Shown one piece after another: positions 43,916-54,726 of a stretch of 64,000 nucleotides of DNA. Under the pieces are notes generated by a model that worked only from the letters and a program-made list of their open reading frames with translations, was not told the origin of the DNA and did not search any database. The position numbers were made by a program, and so were the translations under genes. The stretch is from positions 2,914,001-2,978,000 of the forward strand of contig OY282430.1 of NCBI GenBank assembly GCA_958296025.1. The letters are read 5' to 3'. Positions within the stretch are counted from its first letter, which is position 1. Each line of letters starts with the position of its first letter. Source of the stretch: an uncultured Pseudomonadales bacterium. GTDB lineage: Bacteria > Pseudomonadota > Gammaproteobacteria > Pseudomonadales > Azotimanducaceae.

Positions 43916-46900
43916 CTATTCGGTCGCCGGCTCATCGGTGGCCGCAACGGGAACCGTGCTGGAGACCAAGTCGCCATCGCCTGAATGGCCTGCCGCCTTC
44001 ACCTTCACCGCCAAGGTCGCCGCGGCGTCAAAGTCGCTGCCGTCGTAGGCTAGGGTGAGGGTCGCGGTTGAACCGCCGCTTTCCGCCCCCGCCACATTGG
44101 AGATTGACAAGCCCGGGATCTCCGTGACCAGTTCGAAGCGGCTCCCGCCCACGCCGGCGAAGGTGGTTTTGAAAAGCCCCAAGGCGATCTGGGCGCCGTT
44201 GAGGTTGCCCTCGTTCAGCGTCGCCGGGGCAGTCGAGGAGATCAAGGCGGCCGACGGGCGCTGGTCGGTCGGATCCAGCCCGCCAAAACTCAGGACCGGG
44301 TATTGGTTGTTGGCGCCGAAGTCCCAAGGGTCGTCGTCGTTCGTCCCGGAGCCGTCCACTGTCAGGTCGTCCCAGTCCGCGTAGATGCCGCTGGCGCTGG
44401 TGGGCGACTGAAGCTGCTCGGTGGTCTTGCCGTCGCTGTCGGCGCTGCCGGCGCTGAAGCTCTGACCTGTGGCCTCGGTGTCCCAATAGTTGGCGGTGAT
44501 GCTCCCGTCATTAACTTGTCCGGCCAAACCGCCAGTGCTGGGGGCAGAACCGGACACCGCGCCGGCTACATAGCTGGCGACAATGGAACCGGTACTACTA
44601 TTAGTATGCATCCCGACCAGACCGCCCACCCGTACAGAACCTGAGACCGAGGCGAAAGTGTAGCTGGCAACGACCTTGCCTCCGTTAACACCGATCAAAC
44701 CACCGACAAACTCAACGCCGGAAACGACGCCGGTGACATAGCTGGCGGCAATGATGCCGTCAATATTGTTTCCGACCAGACCACCAACCCTTGAATGACC
44801 GGTGACGTTTACCTCAAGCATCCTCACGCCTTCAACGAAAACGACGTCGGTCCTCGTGAACCTGCTGACGACACCGAACAGGCCAACATCATATCCGTCC
44901 GGATAGACGGGGCGGTTGATGAACAGACGGGACACGGCTTGGCCGTTGCCGCGGAACCCGGCCCCGAACGGATGGCGTCGGTCGCCAATGGGCAACCAGC
45001 CACTGCCGTCGTTCCAATATGCGCTGTCCGCCGAAGTGATGGAGCCATCGCCGTCCTCGTCGAAGTTCAACTGGACGGCGCTGGACGAGTTGGCGCCCAG
45101 TTCGTAGCCGGCGCAGAGTCTCGCGGGACAGCCCATCGGGCCGTCCGCGGCGGTGGCCCGATCGGGAAAGGCGGCGTTGTAGCTGGCGAACTCATCCACA
45201 TCGGTCGTGGCGGCGTTGTCAGTCACTACGCCGTCGCCGTTCAGATCCCAACGGATGGCGTTCAGCTGGGCCAAGTTCACCACCTCAATGAACCCGTCGT
45301 TGTCGCTGTCGTAGTCCCTAACCGTCGCCGTCACCGGAATCGCTTCAGCCACCAATGCGGACGACCCGGAATGGCCTGCGGCCAGTACGGTCACGCCCAA
45401 GGCCGCATCCGCTTGAATGTCGCCGGCAAAGGCCAAAGTCAGCGTGGCCATCGCAGCGGAAGTCCGCGAGACGCCGCCGATGGTCACGCCGGCGGGGGCC
45501 GACAGGCTGAAGTCGCCCGCGTCCAGGTTCGCCGCGTCAACGTAGGCGAAGCCCGAAAGGGACACGGCGACCGTCGCCCCGTCCAGGGAGTCCTCGCTCA
45601 ACGACGCCGGCGACGAAATCCACGCCCCCAAGTGCCGCACCCTGACCTGCACCGTGGCCGTCCCCGACAGGCCCCCGGGATCCGTCACCGTCAACTGGAA
45701 GGTCAGTGTCCCGTCCGCCGCCAAGTCCGGCGCCGTGAACGTCGGCACGGCCGTATCCGACCCTGACAGGGTCACGGACGCACCCCCGATTTGGCTCCAC
45801 GCATACGTCAGCGCCTGCAGCTCCGGGTCGCTCCCGCTCCCGGACAGCGTCACCAAGGACCCCTCGTCCACTGCTTGGTACTCCCCCGCGTCCGCCGTCG
45901 GCGCGTCGTTGTCCGCGCGCACCGTGACCTGCACCGTGGCCGTCCCCGACAGGCCCCCGGGATCCGTCACCGTCAACTGGAAGGTCAGCGTCTCCGTGCT
46001 CAGGAAGTCCTCCGCCGTGAAGCTGGTTGTGGCCTGAGAGTAAGCGTTCAACCCCACGACGGTCCCGCCTGTTTGCGCCCACCTGTAGGTCAGCGCCTGC
46101 AGCTCCGGGTCGCTCCCGCTCCCGGACAGCGTCACCAAGGACTCCTCGTCCACTGCTTGGTCCTCTCCCGCGTCCGCTGTCGGCGCCCGGTTGGCGTTCA
46201 CCGAAACAACCACCGAATCGACCGCGGAAAAAACCCCGTCGCTCACCGTCAGCTCGAACGTCAGATCCTCCTTCGCCGACAGGACCGGAGCGGTGAACGT
46301 CGGCGACGAGGCCGTCGCCGAACTCAGCACCACCGCCGCCGCCCCGCCCGTCTGCCGCCAACTGTACGACAAAGCCCCGGCAGCGCCAGGGGGCGCACTG
46401 CTGCCGCCTCCGTCCAGCGTCACCGTCGCGCCGGCGGAAACAGCCGACTGGTCAGGGCCGGCTTCCGCCAACGGCAGTATGTCCGCATCCACCACAAGGG
46501 CCACATTGTCCACGACGGTGCGGCGGGGGGCCGCGCCATTGGTTTCCAACTGCACCCGAAGCGTTCGCGCCGCCGTCTCCCGGTAGCTGACCCAAACGGC
46601 ACCCGTGTTCGTGGTGGAGGCCAGCTCGGCATCGGTGTCGGCGTCGCGGAGGCTGAGCTTGTAGCCCGCGCCCGCCCACGTCGTGCCGCCCTCGGCGCGG
46701 GCCGTGACCGTGTACTTCCTGCCAACCTCCGACCGGCCAACGTTCTGGTAGGCCTTGCCCGAACGGGGGGCGGGTTCCCCGCCCACTTGGTCAACGGCCA
46801 AGTAAAGCGCCTTGGAGCCGTACGGCGTCGCCGAAAAACCGTCGCTAAGGTTCTCCGGGTTGGCCACCACGCCCACAGAGGTTGCGGCGCCGCCGAACGT

Positions 46901-49900
46901 CCAGCCGTCGGCGCTATGAAGATGCGGCGCGAAGGTAACGGAGCCCGTCGCCTCAAAGCTGCCGTTGGCCAAGGACACCCCGCCGGCCGGCTCCAGGGTC
47001 AGCGAGTCGATCAGTATGTACTCAACGCCCGCTCCCCTTATGGCGAACTCCATGCTGCGGTTGGGAGCGACAGCGGCGGCCGTTCTGACGGTTGTTGTCC
47101 CCAAGGCGGTCAATGAACCACCGTTGACGGCGGATTTCACCGTCCAAGTGCCGCTGCCCGGACCACCCGAAGACGACGGCGTCCAATTGACATCAATTCG
47201 GTAATTGGCCCTTCTCGGATAGGAAACACTTCCGAAGGAACTAAATCCAGACGAACCTGGGGGCTTGGTCGCCGCAACCAAAGTAACGTTATTGGAGCCA
47301 TGATGCGAATGAAGTTCGACTTGCATTGCGCTGGTGGAGTCAATGAACTTCCACTGCGTAACAGTATTGCCCCGGTTGTCCCCAACTTGAGTAAACTTCG
47401 CCGACGCGTCAAACCCGCCCTGCAGCATCGGATGACGGATGCCGGTCTCGCCGTCAGCCCCCCATGCGCGCTTGATGGTGTAGCCGCCCGCGTAGTGATC
47501 GCCGTCGCCCGCCTGGTCCGGGTCGATCAGCGTCCACTCGCCGTCAAGCAGCCGGCGGGTCGTCACCCTCGGGTCGGGCTGGTCAAAGGTGGCGTTGACC
47601 GCGTCCATCACCCCGTCGTTGTTCCTGTCCACATCGGCGTTGTCCCCAACCCCGTCGCGGTCGGCGTCACTCCACTCGTACGGGTCCGATGGAAAGGCGT
47701 CGCCGACGTTCGACACCCCGTCCCCGTCCTTGTCCCCGTCCGTCGAATCGTCCACCCGGTCTCCGTCAATGTCCGAGCTCTTGGACGCAACCGTGGGCCA
47801 CGGGTCGTCGAAGTTCCGCACCCCGTCGCCATCCTGGTCCCCGCTTGGCGACAGGGGAACCGGGCGGGGACTGGAAAGCGTCCATGCGTCCGTCACCGCC
47901 CCGGAAGCCGCCGCCACCGTGTCCGCAACGGGCTTGTTCAACCCGTAGTAGTGGGCCGGCACGTTGCCGTACGCCAGCCGCGGACCCTGGCTCGGCTGCC
48001 GCCGTGTGTCCGCCTCAACCGCAGCCGCGCCGGCGTTGAGGGCCGCCAGTTTCATCGGCGCGTGCCGGCTGCCGGAGTAGTGGCAGGAAAGGCAGAAGTC
48101 GTTGCCGCTCGTGTCAGCCCGGCGCACACCGGCCGCCAGCGGCCCTTCCGGGAAGTTAAGGTCCTCCCGGACTGATGCGGTGTTCGCCGGCAGGTGGCGG
48201 GTGTCCATGTCCAAGTCCGTGGTGTAGTCGTGCAGGCAGGCGTATTTGTCGTATGTCGATTTCCGATCGCCCGACAGCAGCGTCGTGATCGCGGCGTGGC
48301 TCGCCGCCGGATACCAATTCGCCTGGGCGGTGAGCGGCCCGCTGTAGCCGGGCTTCAGGCCCACCAGCGTACCGCCGGCGTAGTTGCAGGCTAACTCCGG
48401 CGGAACCTCATCGGCTATCACCAAAAGGCTGTCCGTCCAGCCCTCGAAGCTCGGACCGGTTGCCGTTACCTTTATGTTGTCCACCGTGGTGCGAAGCGCG
48501 GCCGTGTTGGAAGCCGTTAACGTACCATCAGTCTCTATTTGAACGCGCAACGTCCGCGCCGCCGTCTCGGTGTAGCTGATCTTAACCTCGCCCGTGGCGG
48601 TGGTGGAAGCCAGTTCGGCGTCGGTGACGGCGTCCCGCAGGCTGAGCTTGTAGCCCGTCTGCCTTGTGCCCGCCCTGGCCTGAGCGCTAACTTTGTAAGT
48701 GTGGCCCTCAAGAGACCGCCCAATGTCTTGGTGGGCTTTGCCCGAAGTGGTCCTGCCGCTCACCCAGTCAACGCCCACATACAGCACCTTGGAGCCGTCG
48801 TCCGCGGCGGGGAAGCCGTCGCGAAGGCTCTGCGGGTTGGCCACCACGCCCACGGCGCTTGCGTCGCCGCTGAACGTCCAGCCGCCGGCGCTGCGGAGGT
48901 GCGGCGGGAAGGTGACCCCGCCGGTCGACTCAAAGCTGCCGTTGGCGAAACTGACCGGCGAACTGCCGTAGCCCCTTCCCAGCGTAAGCACGCCTTGAAC
49001 CATTCGGAACAGGCGCGTGGAATCGGCGCCGGCCGACCAGGAACCCTTCTTGAACCCGTCCACGAGGAAGTCCACGTTGGCCCCCCCATTCCTCACCGAA
49101 AAGCCCAAGTGCTTCCACTTCCTGACGGCAGGAGCGCCGTCCAGCGCAAAGGTCGCGGCCGCGGAGCCGTCGCGGGACACCAGCTCCACAGTGGCGCGCC
49201 CTTTAATGCGGATGCTTGAGCCGTCAGGGAACGTCAGCAGCTCCCGCTGAACGTTGGAGTCGTTGGAAGCGGGATCAACATACAGCCCGACGTACCATGG
49301 GTACGAGTCGACGTTCCTGCCGGCGGCCTGGGCCGGCACGGAATAGGTGACCGAGCCCCCGTCGGGCAGCCACAGGCCCCTGCCCTCGACGCCGCCTTGG
49401 GCCACGGGCTCGGCCCGAATCGACTTGGGGTTAAGCCGATCATAAGCGGCCCAACCGTAGGGCGGGACCTTCCACCCCAAGGTGGTCGCACTGTTCTGGA
49501 ACCAAATGTCCTCGCCGAATCCAGCCCCATCCCTAGACTGCCCAGCACCGGAAACAAATCCGTCCCGATAGTGCATCTGTAAGTTAGGCCTGCTTGATGC
49601 CGGAACGCTCGTATCATTGTGAACTAGAACTGGCATCCATTCAGAAAAAATGAACACATTAGGATTCAGATATTCATCAAATACCACCTTATCCGTCACT
49701 TTCCCCAGATTTACATACCAAACCGTGTCCCGGATAGTGCTGGGCACCATGTTTGGGACATCGTTAAAGAGATTCTCCACCGAGTCGATGATGTAGACAT
49801 AGGGATTTACCGAGGCAAGGGGCGGACCACCTGGGGACGGCTGAGGGTGGTCATTATTTCCAGCACCGCCAATTCTTACCTTGGAGTTCGCCCCGCCTCC

Positions 49901-51151
49901 AGAATACAACGTAATATTATACTGCTTGTTATCCCCCCAGCCAGTGCCATAGTCAATGTTGTTGGTTAGGTTGTCAACCAAAAGCACTTTGCCATGCGTC
50001 CAGGCCCCCACCACACCGATGCCACGAAGCGCTGGCGGGGTATCAACTTTATCAATTGCTCTGCGCGTTGTTGGATTGGTGATGCAGCCCGTTCCACTAA
50101 CATAGCATTCAGTGGGATACCGAGTACTAATAGTTCCCTGATTGTTGTAAAATAGGGTTGCATCCACTGAAGTAAAAAATATGTTGTCGCCGGCTTTGTC
50201 CATCCACGGGTAGGTCAACTTCAAAGCAGCGTTGTCAGGAATGAGGTTGCCAGCGCCGTCCCTGAGAGGATATGCGGCGATTCCATAGCGGGCTTCGCCA
50301 CTCATAGTACCCCCAACCCTCATATCCGGATCATGGTAGGCATGGGTAAGTTCATGCCTGTCCGTCCAAGTGGTGACGTCACACGCCGGCTCTGATTCGG
50401 CGGCTACTGAGTAGAATACATTGCGGAAGCCGCTCCGCCCGAGAAAAAGCCGTCCGTCTCCCGATGTTATTGGCTCGAACCACGAGCTTATCCCAGTGTG
50501 CGTCGCGCCTCTCACCGGCGTACCCACTGAAACGCTTTCAATAAAGGCAAATTTGGTTTTCGGCGACTTGACCTTAACTGTAAAAGGCGTACCCCAAAGC
50601 TCCACTCTATATCCGCTCTTGTTCGTGCCAATCATTGTAAGGTCATAGCAGTCTGCAGCGGGGTCGTCGGCGCAGGAATACGGATTTGTCTTGGAACCAG
50701 ACACGGCTGTCCGTATGGGAGTGTCTTCGCATATCGTGTGGTGAGACGCCGAAGCAAAACCGGTAAAAGCCGAACTGTGGAACAAATTTCTATCGACATT
50801 GAACGGCGCAACGTCATCACCTCCTATTATTGCGTAGCCGTTTGGGCTCCTATCGAAAGGCTGCTCCAGCGCCTCTGGTTTCAGCAACGTAAATTCAACC
50901 TGTGTGACCGATGAGAAGTCCACGCTGATCCGGCCGTCATTTGTAGTCCGATTTGCAGGTATGGCTGGCCTAGTCAGCTTGCCTCGGTCAAACAGATGCA
51001 CGTCGCGCTTCAGCAAGGGCGGGGCGGGCAAGGCAGCCGCGGCAACGGCCGAGTCCGCGAGCGGAGCAAGAGCCATGAGCAAGCCCAAGGCGAAAAGCGG
51101 CGGTTTGACCGTAATCCAAGAGGCTTGGGGGGACGACTTGAGTCCTTCCAT
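43916..51151 (-). CDS. 2,411-residue secreted multidomain surface protein (LamG-like, CxxCH, TSP3, PKD-like, GLUG)
   Basis: The product has a signal peptide (LLMALAPLADSAVAAA, about residues 25-40) and an unassigned N-terminal domain to about residue 660. That domain includes HELTH at 266-270. A LamG-like sandwich lies at about 665-790 and jelly-roll-like NGSFESTG repeats follow. A single heme-binding motif CLSCH is at 1020-1024. Thrombospondin-3-like calcium repeats (DQDGDGV, DKDGDGV) lie at about 1100-1190 and PKD/cadherin-like repeats (TADAGEDQAVDE) at about 1560-1830. Next comes DSDNDGFIEVVNLAQLNAI and GLUG repeats (VGGLVG, ASYVTG) near 2105-2220. The PxTLNEGNLNGA domain ends the protein. 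ATG 51151 follows AGAGGG. No enzyme activity can be assigned. Adhesion, or glycan or redox binding at the surface, is inferred. It splits the fucose operon. Confidence 0.85.
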   Translation of the reverse strand: MEGLKSSPQASWITVKPPLFALGLLMALAPLADSAVAAAALPAPPLLKRDVHLFDRGKLTRPAIPANRTTNDGRISVDFSSVTQVEFTLLKPEALEQPFDRSPNGYAIIGGDDVAPFNVDRNLFHSSAFTGFASASHHTICEDTPIRTAVSGSKTNPYSCADDPAADCYDLTMIGTNKSGYRVELWGTPFTVKVKSPKTKFAFIESVSVGTPVRGATHTGISSWFEPITSGDGRLFLGRSGFRNVFYSVAAESEPACDVTTWTDRHELTHAYHDPDMRVGGTMSGEARYGIAAYPLRDGAGNLIPDNAALKLTYPWMDKAGDNIFFTSVDATLFYNNQGTISTRYPTECYVSGTGCITNPTTRRAIDKVDTPPALRGIGVVGAWTHGKVLLVDNLTNNIDYGTGWGDNKQYNITLYSGGGANSKVRIGGAGNNDHPQPSPGGPPLASVNPYVYIIDSVENLFNDVPNMVPSTIRDTVWYVNLGKVTDKVVFDEYLNPNVFIFSEWMPVLVHNDTSVPASSRPNLQMHYRDGFVSGAGQSRDGAGFGEDIWFQNSATTLGWKVPPYGWAAYDRLNPKSIRAEPVAQGGVEGRGLWLPDGGSVTYSVPAQAAGRNVDSYPWYVGLYVDPASNDSNVQRELLTFPDGSSIRIKGRATVELVSRDGSAAATFALDGAPAVRKWKHLGFSVRNGGANVDFLVDGFKKGSWSAGADSTRLFRMVQGVLTLGRGYGSSPVSFANGSFESTGGVTFPPHLRSAGGWTFSGDASAVGVVANPQSLRDGFPAADDGSKVLYVGVDWVSGRTTSGKAHQDIGRSLEGHTYKVSAQARAGTRQTGYKLSLRDAVTDAELASTTATGEVKISYTETAARTLRVQIETDGTLTASNTAALRTTVDNIKVTATGPSFEGWTDSLLVIADEVPPELACNYAGGTLVGLKPGYSGPLTAQANWYPAASHAAITTLLSGDRKSTYDKYACLHDYTTDLDMDTRHLPANTASVREDLNFPEGPLAAGVRRADTSGNDFCLSCHYSGSRHAPMKLAALNAGAAAVEADTRRQPSQGPRLAYGNVPAHYYGLNKPVADTVAAASGAVTDAWTLSSPRPVPLSPSGDQDGDGVRNFDDPWPTVASKSSDIDGDRVDDSTDGDKDGDGVSNVGDAFPSDPYEWSDADRDGVGDNADVDRNNDGVMDAVNATFDQPDPRVTTRRLLDGEWTLIDPDQAGDGDHYAGGYTIKRAWGADGETGIRHPMLQGGFDASAKFTQVGDNRGNTVTQWKFIDSTSAMQVELHSHHGSNNVTLVAATKPPGSSGFSSFGSVSYPRRANYRIDVNWTPSSSGGPGSGTWTVKSAVNGGSLTALGTTTVRTAAAVAPNRSMEFAIRGAGVEYILIDSLTLEPAGGVSLANGSFEATGSVTFAPHLHSADGWTFGGAATSVGVVANPENLSDGFSATPYGSKALYLAVDQVGGEPAPRSGKAYQNVGRSEVGRKYTVTARAEGGTTWAGAGYKLSLRDADTDAELASTTNTGAVWVSYRETAARTLRVQLETNGAAPRRTVVDNVALVVDADILPLAEAGPDQSAVSAGATVTLDGGGSSAPPGAAGALSYSWRQTGGAAAVVLSSATASSPTFTAPVLSAKEDLTFELTVSDGVFSAVDSVVVSVNANRAPTADAGEDQAVDEESLVTLSGSGSDPELQALTYRWAQTGGTVVGLNAYSQATTSFTAEDFLSTETLTFQLTVTDPGGLSGTATVQVTVRADNDAPTADAGEYQAVDEGSLVTLSGSGSDPELQALTYAWSQIGGASVTLSGSDTAVPTFTAPDLAADGTLTFQLTVTDPGGLSGTATVQVRVRHLGAWISSPASLSEDSLDGATVAVSLSGFAYVDAANLDAGDFSLSAPAGVTIGGVSRTSAAMATLTLAFAGDIQADAALGVTVLAAGHSGSSALVAEAIPVTATVRDYDSDNDGFIEVVNLAQLNAIRWDLNGDGVVTDNAATTDVDEFASYNAAFPDRATAADGPMGCPARLCAGYELGANSSSAVQLNFDEDGDGSITSADSAYWNDGSGWLPIGDRRHPFGAGFRGNGQAVSRLFINRPVYPDGYDVGLFGVVSRFTRTDVVFVEGVRMLEVNVTGHSRVGGLVGNNIDGIIAASYVTGVVSGVEFVGGLIGVNGGKVVASYTFASVSGSVRVGGLVGMHTNSSTGSIVASYVAGAVSGSAPSTGGLAGQVNDGSITANYWDTEATGQSFSAGSADSDGKTTEQLQSPTSASGIYADWDDLTVDGSGTNDDDPWDFGANNQYPVLSFGGLDPTDQRPSAALISSTAPATLNEGNLNGAQIALGLFKTTFAGVGGSRFELVTEIPGLSISNVAGAESGGSTATLTLAYDGSDFDAAATLAVKVKAAGHSGDGDLVSSTVPVAATDEPATE

Positions 51152-51418
51152 GGCGGTGCCCTCTCTATCAATGCCCTTAGAGGCTAAAGAAGAGACTCCC
51201 TAACCTCAAAGCGCTTGCCCACAATTTCACTACCTAGTTCGGCGATTAACTTAAATATGCAATAATATTGCAAACATGAATCAACATTCAAAAAATGTAA
51301 GTGAAATCAATTAGTTGCATGGTTGCGCATGCGCAAATTCGTGACGAAACCTGCAGGAATGTCCGTTCGCAAAAAGCGAGGTTTCCAGAAAAATCATGTT
51401 AAAACAATGAGTTACAAG
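50952..51418 (-). repeat. Promoter/leader cassette, copy 2
   Basis: Matches copy 1 at 30942-31368. It holds the first 70 or so codons of the 2,411-residue protein, including its signal peptide, plus the non-coding region upstream. This copy is followed by the full-length gene, so it is likely the original, and copy 1, which ends in an 81-codon ORF, the derivative. Confidence 0.9.
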
Positions 51419-51420
51419 AA
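51152..51420 (-). promoter_or_regulatory. Promoter/operator region of the 2,411-codon gene
   Basis: An AT-rich non-coding region with two perfect palindromes: TGCAATAATATTGCA at 51258-51272 and TTGCGCATGCGCAA at 51323-51336. The first is almost kept in copy 1, the second is degraded there (TTGCACTTGCGCGA). Either could bind a dimeric regulator. Confidence 0.5.
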
Positions 51421-51621
51421 TTGGGTGCGCAGTAGCGTTTTTCGCCCATGCTGGTGGTCGCTTCCAGCAAGAGCGAGCCGATTCTGTCCGCGGGAGCGAC
51501 ATGCGCGGCCCAACGCAAAGCGTCGCCTCGCCGAGTCCCGCAGTTCATCGCTAGCCGCGAAAAATTGGGGGCAAGACGCCATTGTTGACGGCTTGTCGTG
51601 AACCCATTTAGATGCGAAATG
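51421..51621. other. Intergenic stretch upstream of cassette copy 2
   Basis: About 200 bp between the cassette and the SDR stop. Short open frames exist but I recognise nothing. Confidence 0.35.
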
Positions 51622-53579
<1,958 letters not shown>

Positions 53580-53581
53580 TT

Positions 53582-53878
53582 TCAACCCACCGCCTTGCGG
53601 GTGTGGCTGGGGATGTAGTCGCTTTTCATGTTGTGCAGGTGGACGTGTTCTCCAACGACAATGTCAGCGAGCGCCGAGCCGATTGAGGCACCGTACTTGA
53701 GGACCTTTTCCCCCTTCGCCAGCGGGCGGCGGGCGATTTTGTGGCCAAGGGGAATCATCTGCGTCAGGACCACGGGTTGATGATCGATGCAAAGCGTCTC
53801 GCCGGGCGTCAAATCCCGACAACTGACCAGAATGTTGTCTTTCTGATGCAGCAGCACATGGGCCTTGCGATTGATCAT
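53582..53878 (-). CDS. UxaA-type sugar-acid dehydratase, small (SAF-domain) part
   Basis: The product of 98 residues is the N-terminal SAF domain of UxaA. It has KAHVLLHQKDNILV, MIPLGHKIARRPLAKGEKV, KYGASIGSA and the His-containing GEHVHLHNMKSDY end. ATG 53878 overlaps the lactonase stop by ATGA. The stop nearly meets the large-subunit start, so the two subunits are translated together. It would form a heteromeric dehydratase with the product at 52380-53579. Confidence 0.88.
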   Translation of the reverse strand: MINRKAHVLLHQKDNILVSCRDLTPGETLCIDHQPVVLTQMIPLGHKIARRPLAKGEKVLKYGASIGSALADIVVGEHVHLHNMKSDYIPSHTRKAVG

Positions 53879-54726
53879 CCCGCCCGTCCGCTTCCGTCCA
53901 AGCCGTAGAAGGCCGCCGCCGTGCCGCCGAAGACGCGCTCCTGGTCGGCCGGCGACAGCTGGGCGATGAAGCCTTCGCACATCCTGCGCCAGCCTTGGTA
54001 GCAGCCCGCTAGGTTCAGAACCGGCCAATCGCTGCCCCACATCAGTTTTCGTGCGCCGAAGCACTCCAGCAGAAAGTCCGCATAGGGCTGGATCAGCGCC
54101 GGCTGCGGATTTTCGCCGGCCTCGGTCAGCAGGCCAGACAGCTTGCAGCAACAGTTGCCCAAGGCGGCCAGTTCCCGCATCCGCCCCCGCCACCGGCCGT
54201 TGCCGCCGTTGGCGATGTCCGGCTTGGCGGCGTGGTCGATCACCACCGCCAGACCGGGATGGCGGCGCAACAGGACCAGCAGGTTGTCCAAATGAACCGG
54301 CTTGACCAGCGCATCGAAGGTCAGGCCAAGTTGCTGCAGGGCGGCAAAGGCCGGCTGCAGGCGGGGGCTGAGCATCCAATCGGTCTCGGCAATGTCCTGG
54401 ATCATGGGCCGGACGCCGACGAAATAGGGGTTCTCGGCCAGTTCGGCCAACACCGTTGCCGCGGAGGCGTCCTCCATGTCCACCCAGCCCACCACCGCGG
54501 CAATGAAGTCCTCCTGTTCGGCCAACGACAGCAGGTAGCGGGTCTCAGCCAAGCTGTCGGCCGCCTGCACCAGCACGGTTTTTTGGACGCCGGCGCTTTG
54601 CAGCAGGGGCCTTAGGTGCTGCGGCAGAAAGTCCCGGTGCAGGGGCGCGAGGTTCGGGGTCAGCCAGCGGTAGTCCCCCCTGTCGAGCTTCCAGAAGTGC
54701 TGATGGGCGTCGATGGCCTGGCTCAT
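53875..54726 (-). CDS. Amidohydrolase-family lactonase, probable L-fuconolactonase
   Basis: The product of 283 residues belongs to COG3618 amidohydrolases. Metal-binding motifs are HxH in IDAHQHFW (start), VIDHAAKPD in the middle and WGSDWPVL near the end. Family members in fucose operons (such as BmulJ_04915) hydrolyse L-fucono-1,5-lactone to L-fuconate, and Cj0487 is the C. jejuni counterpart. The frame is open to 54948, but ATG 54726, which overlaps the upstream stop by ATGA, begins the homology. Context places it between the dehydrogenase and the dehydratase, in pathway order. Confidence 0.85.
   Translation of the reverse strand: MSQAIDAHQHFWKLDRGDYRWLTPNLAPLHRDFLPQHLRPLLQSAGVQKTVLVQAADSLAETRYLLSLAEQEDFIAAVVGWVDMEDASAATVLAELAENPYFVGVRPMIQDIAETDWMLSPRLQPAFAALQQLGLTFDALVKPVHLDNLLVLLRRHPGLAVVIDHAAKPDIANGGNGRWRGRMRELAALGNCCCKLSGLLTEAGENPQPALIQPYADFLLECFGARKLMWGSDWPVLNLAGCYQGWRRMCEGFIAQLSPADQERVFGGTAAAFYGLDGSGRAG

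Noticed and set aside
50342-50356. HELTH as a zinc protease motif in the 2,411-residue protein
   Set aside because: A lone HExxH without a recognisable third ligand or metzincin fold. It may be chance, so no protease call was made.
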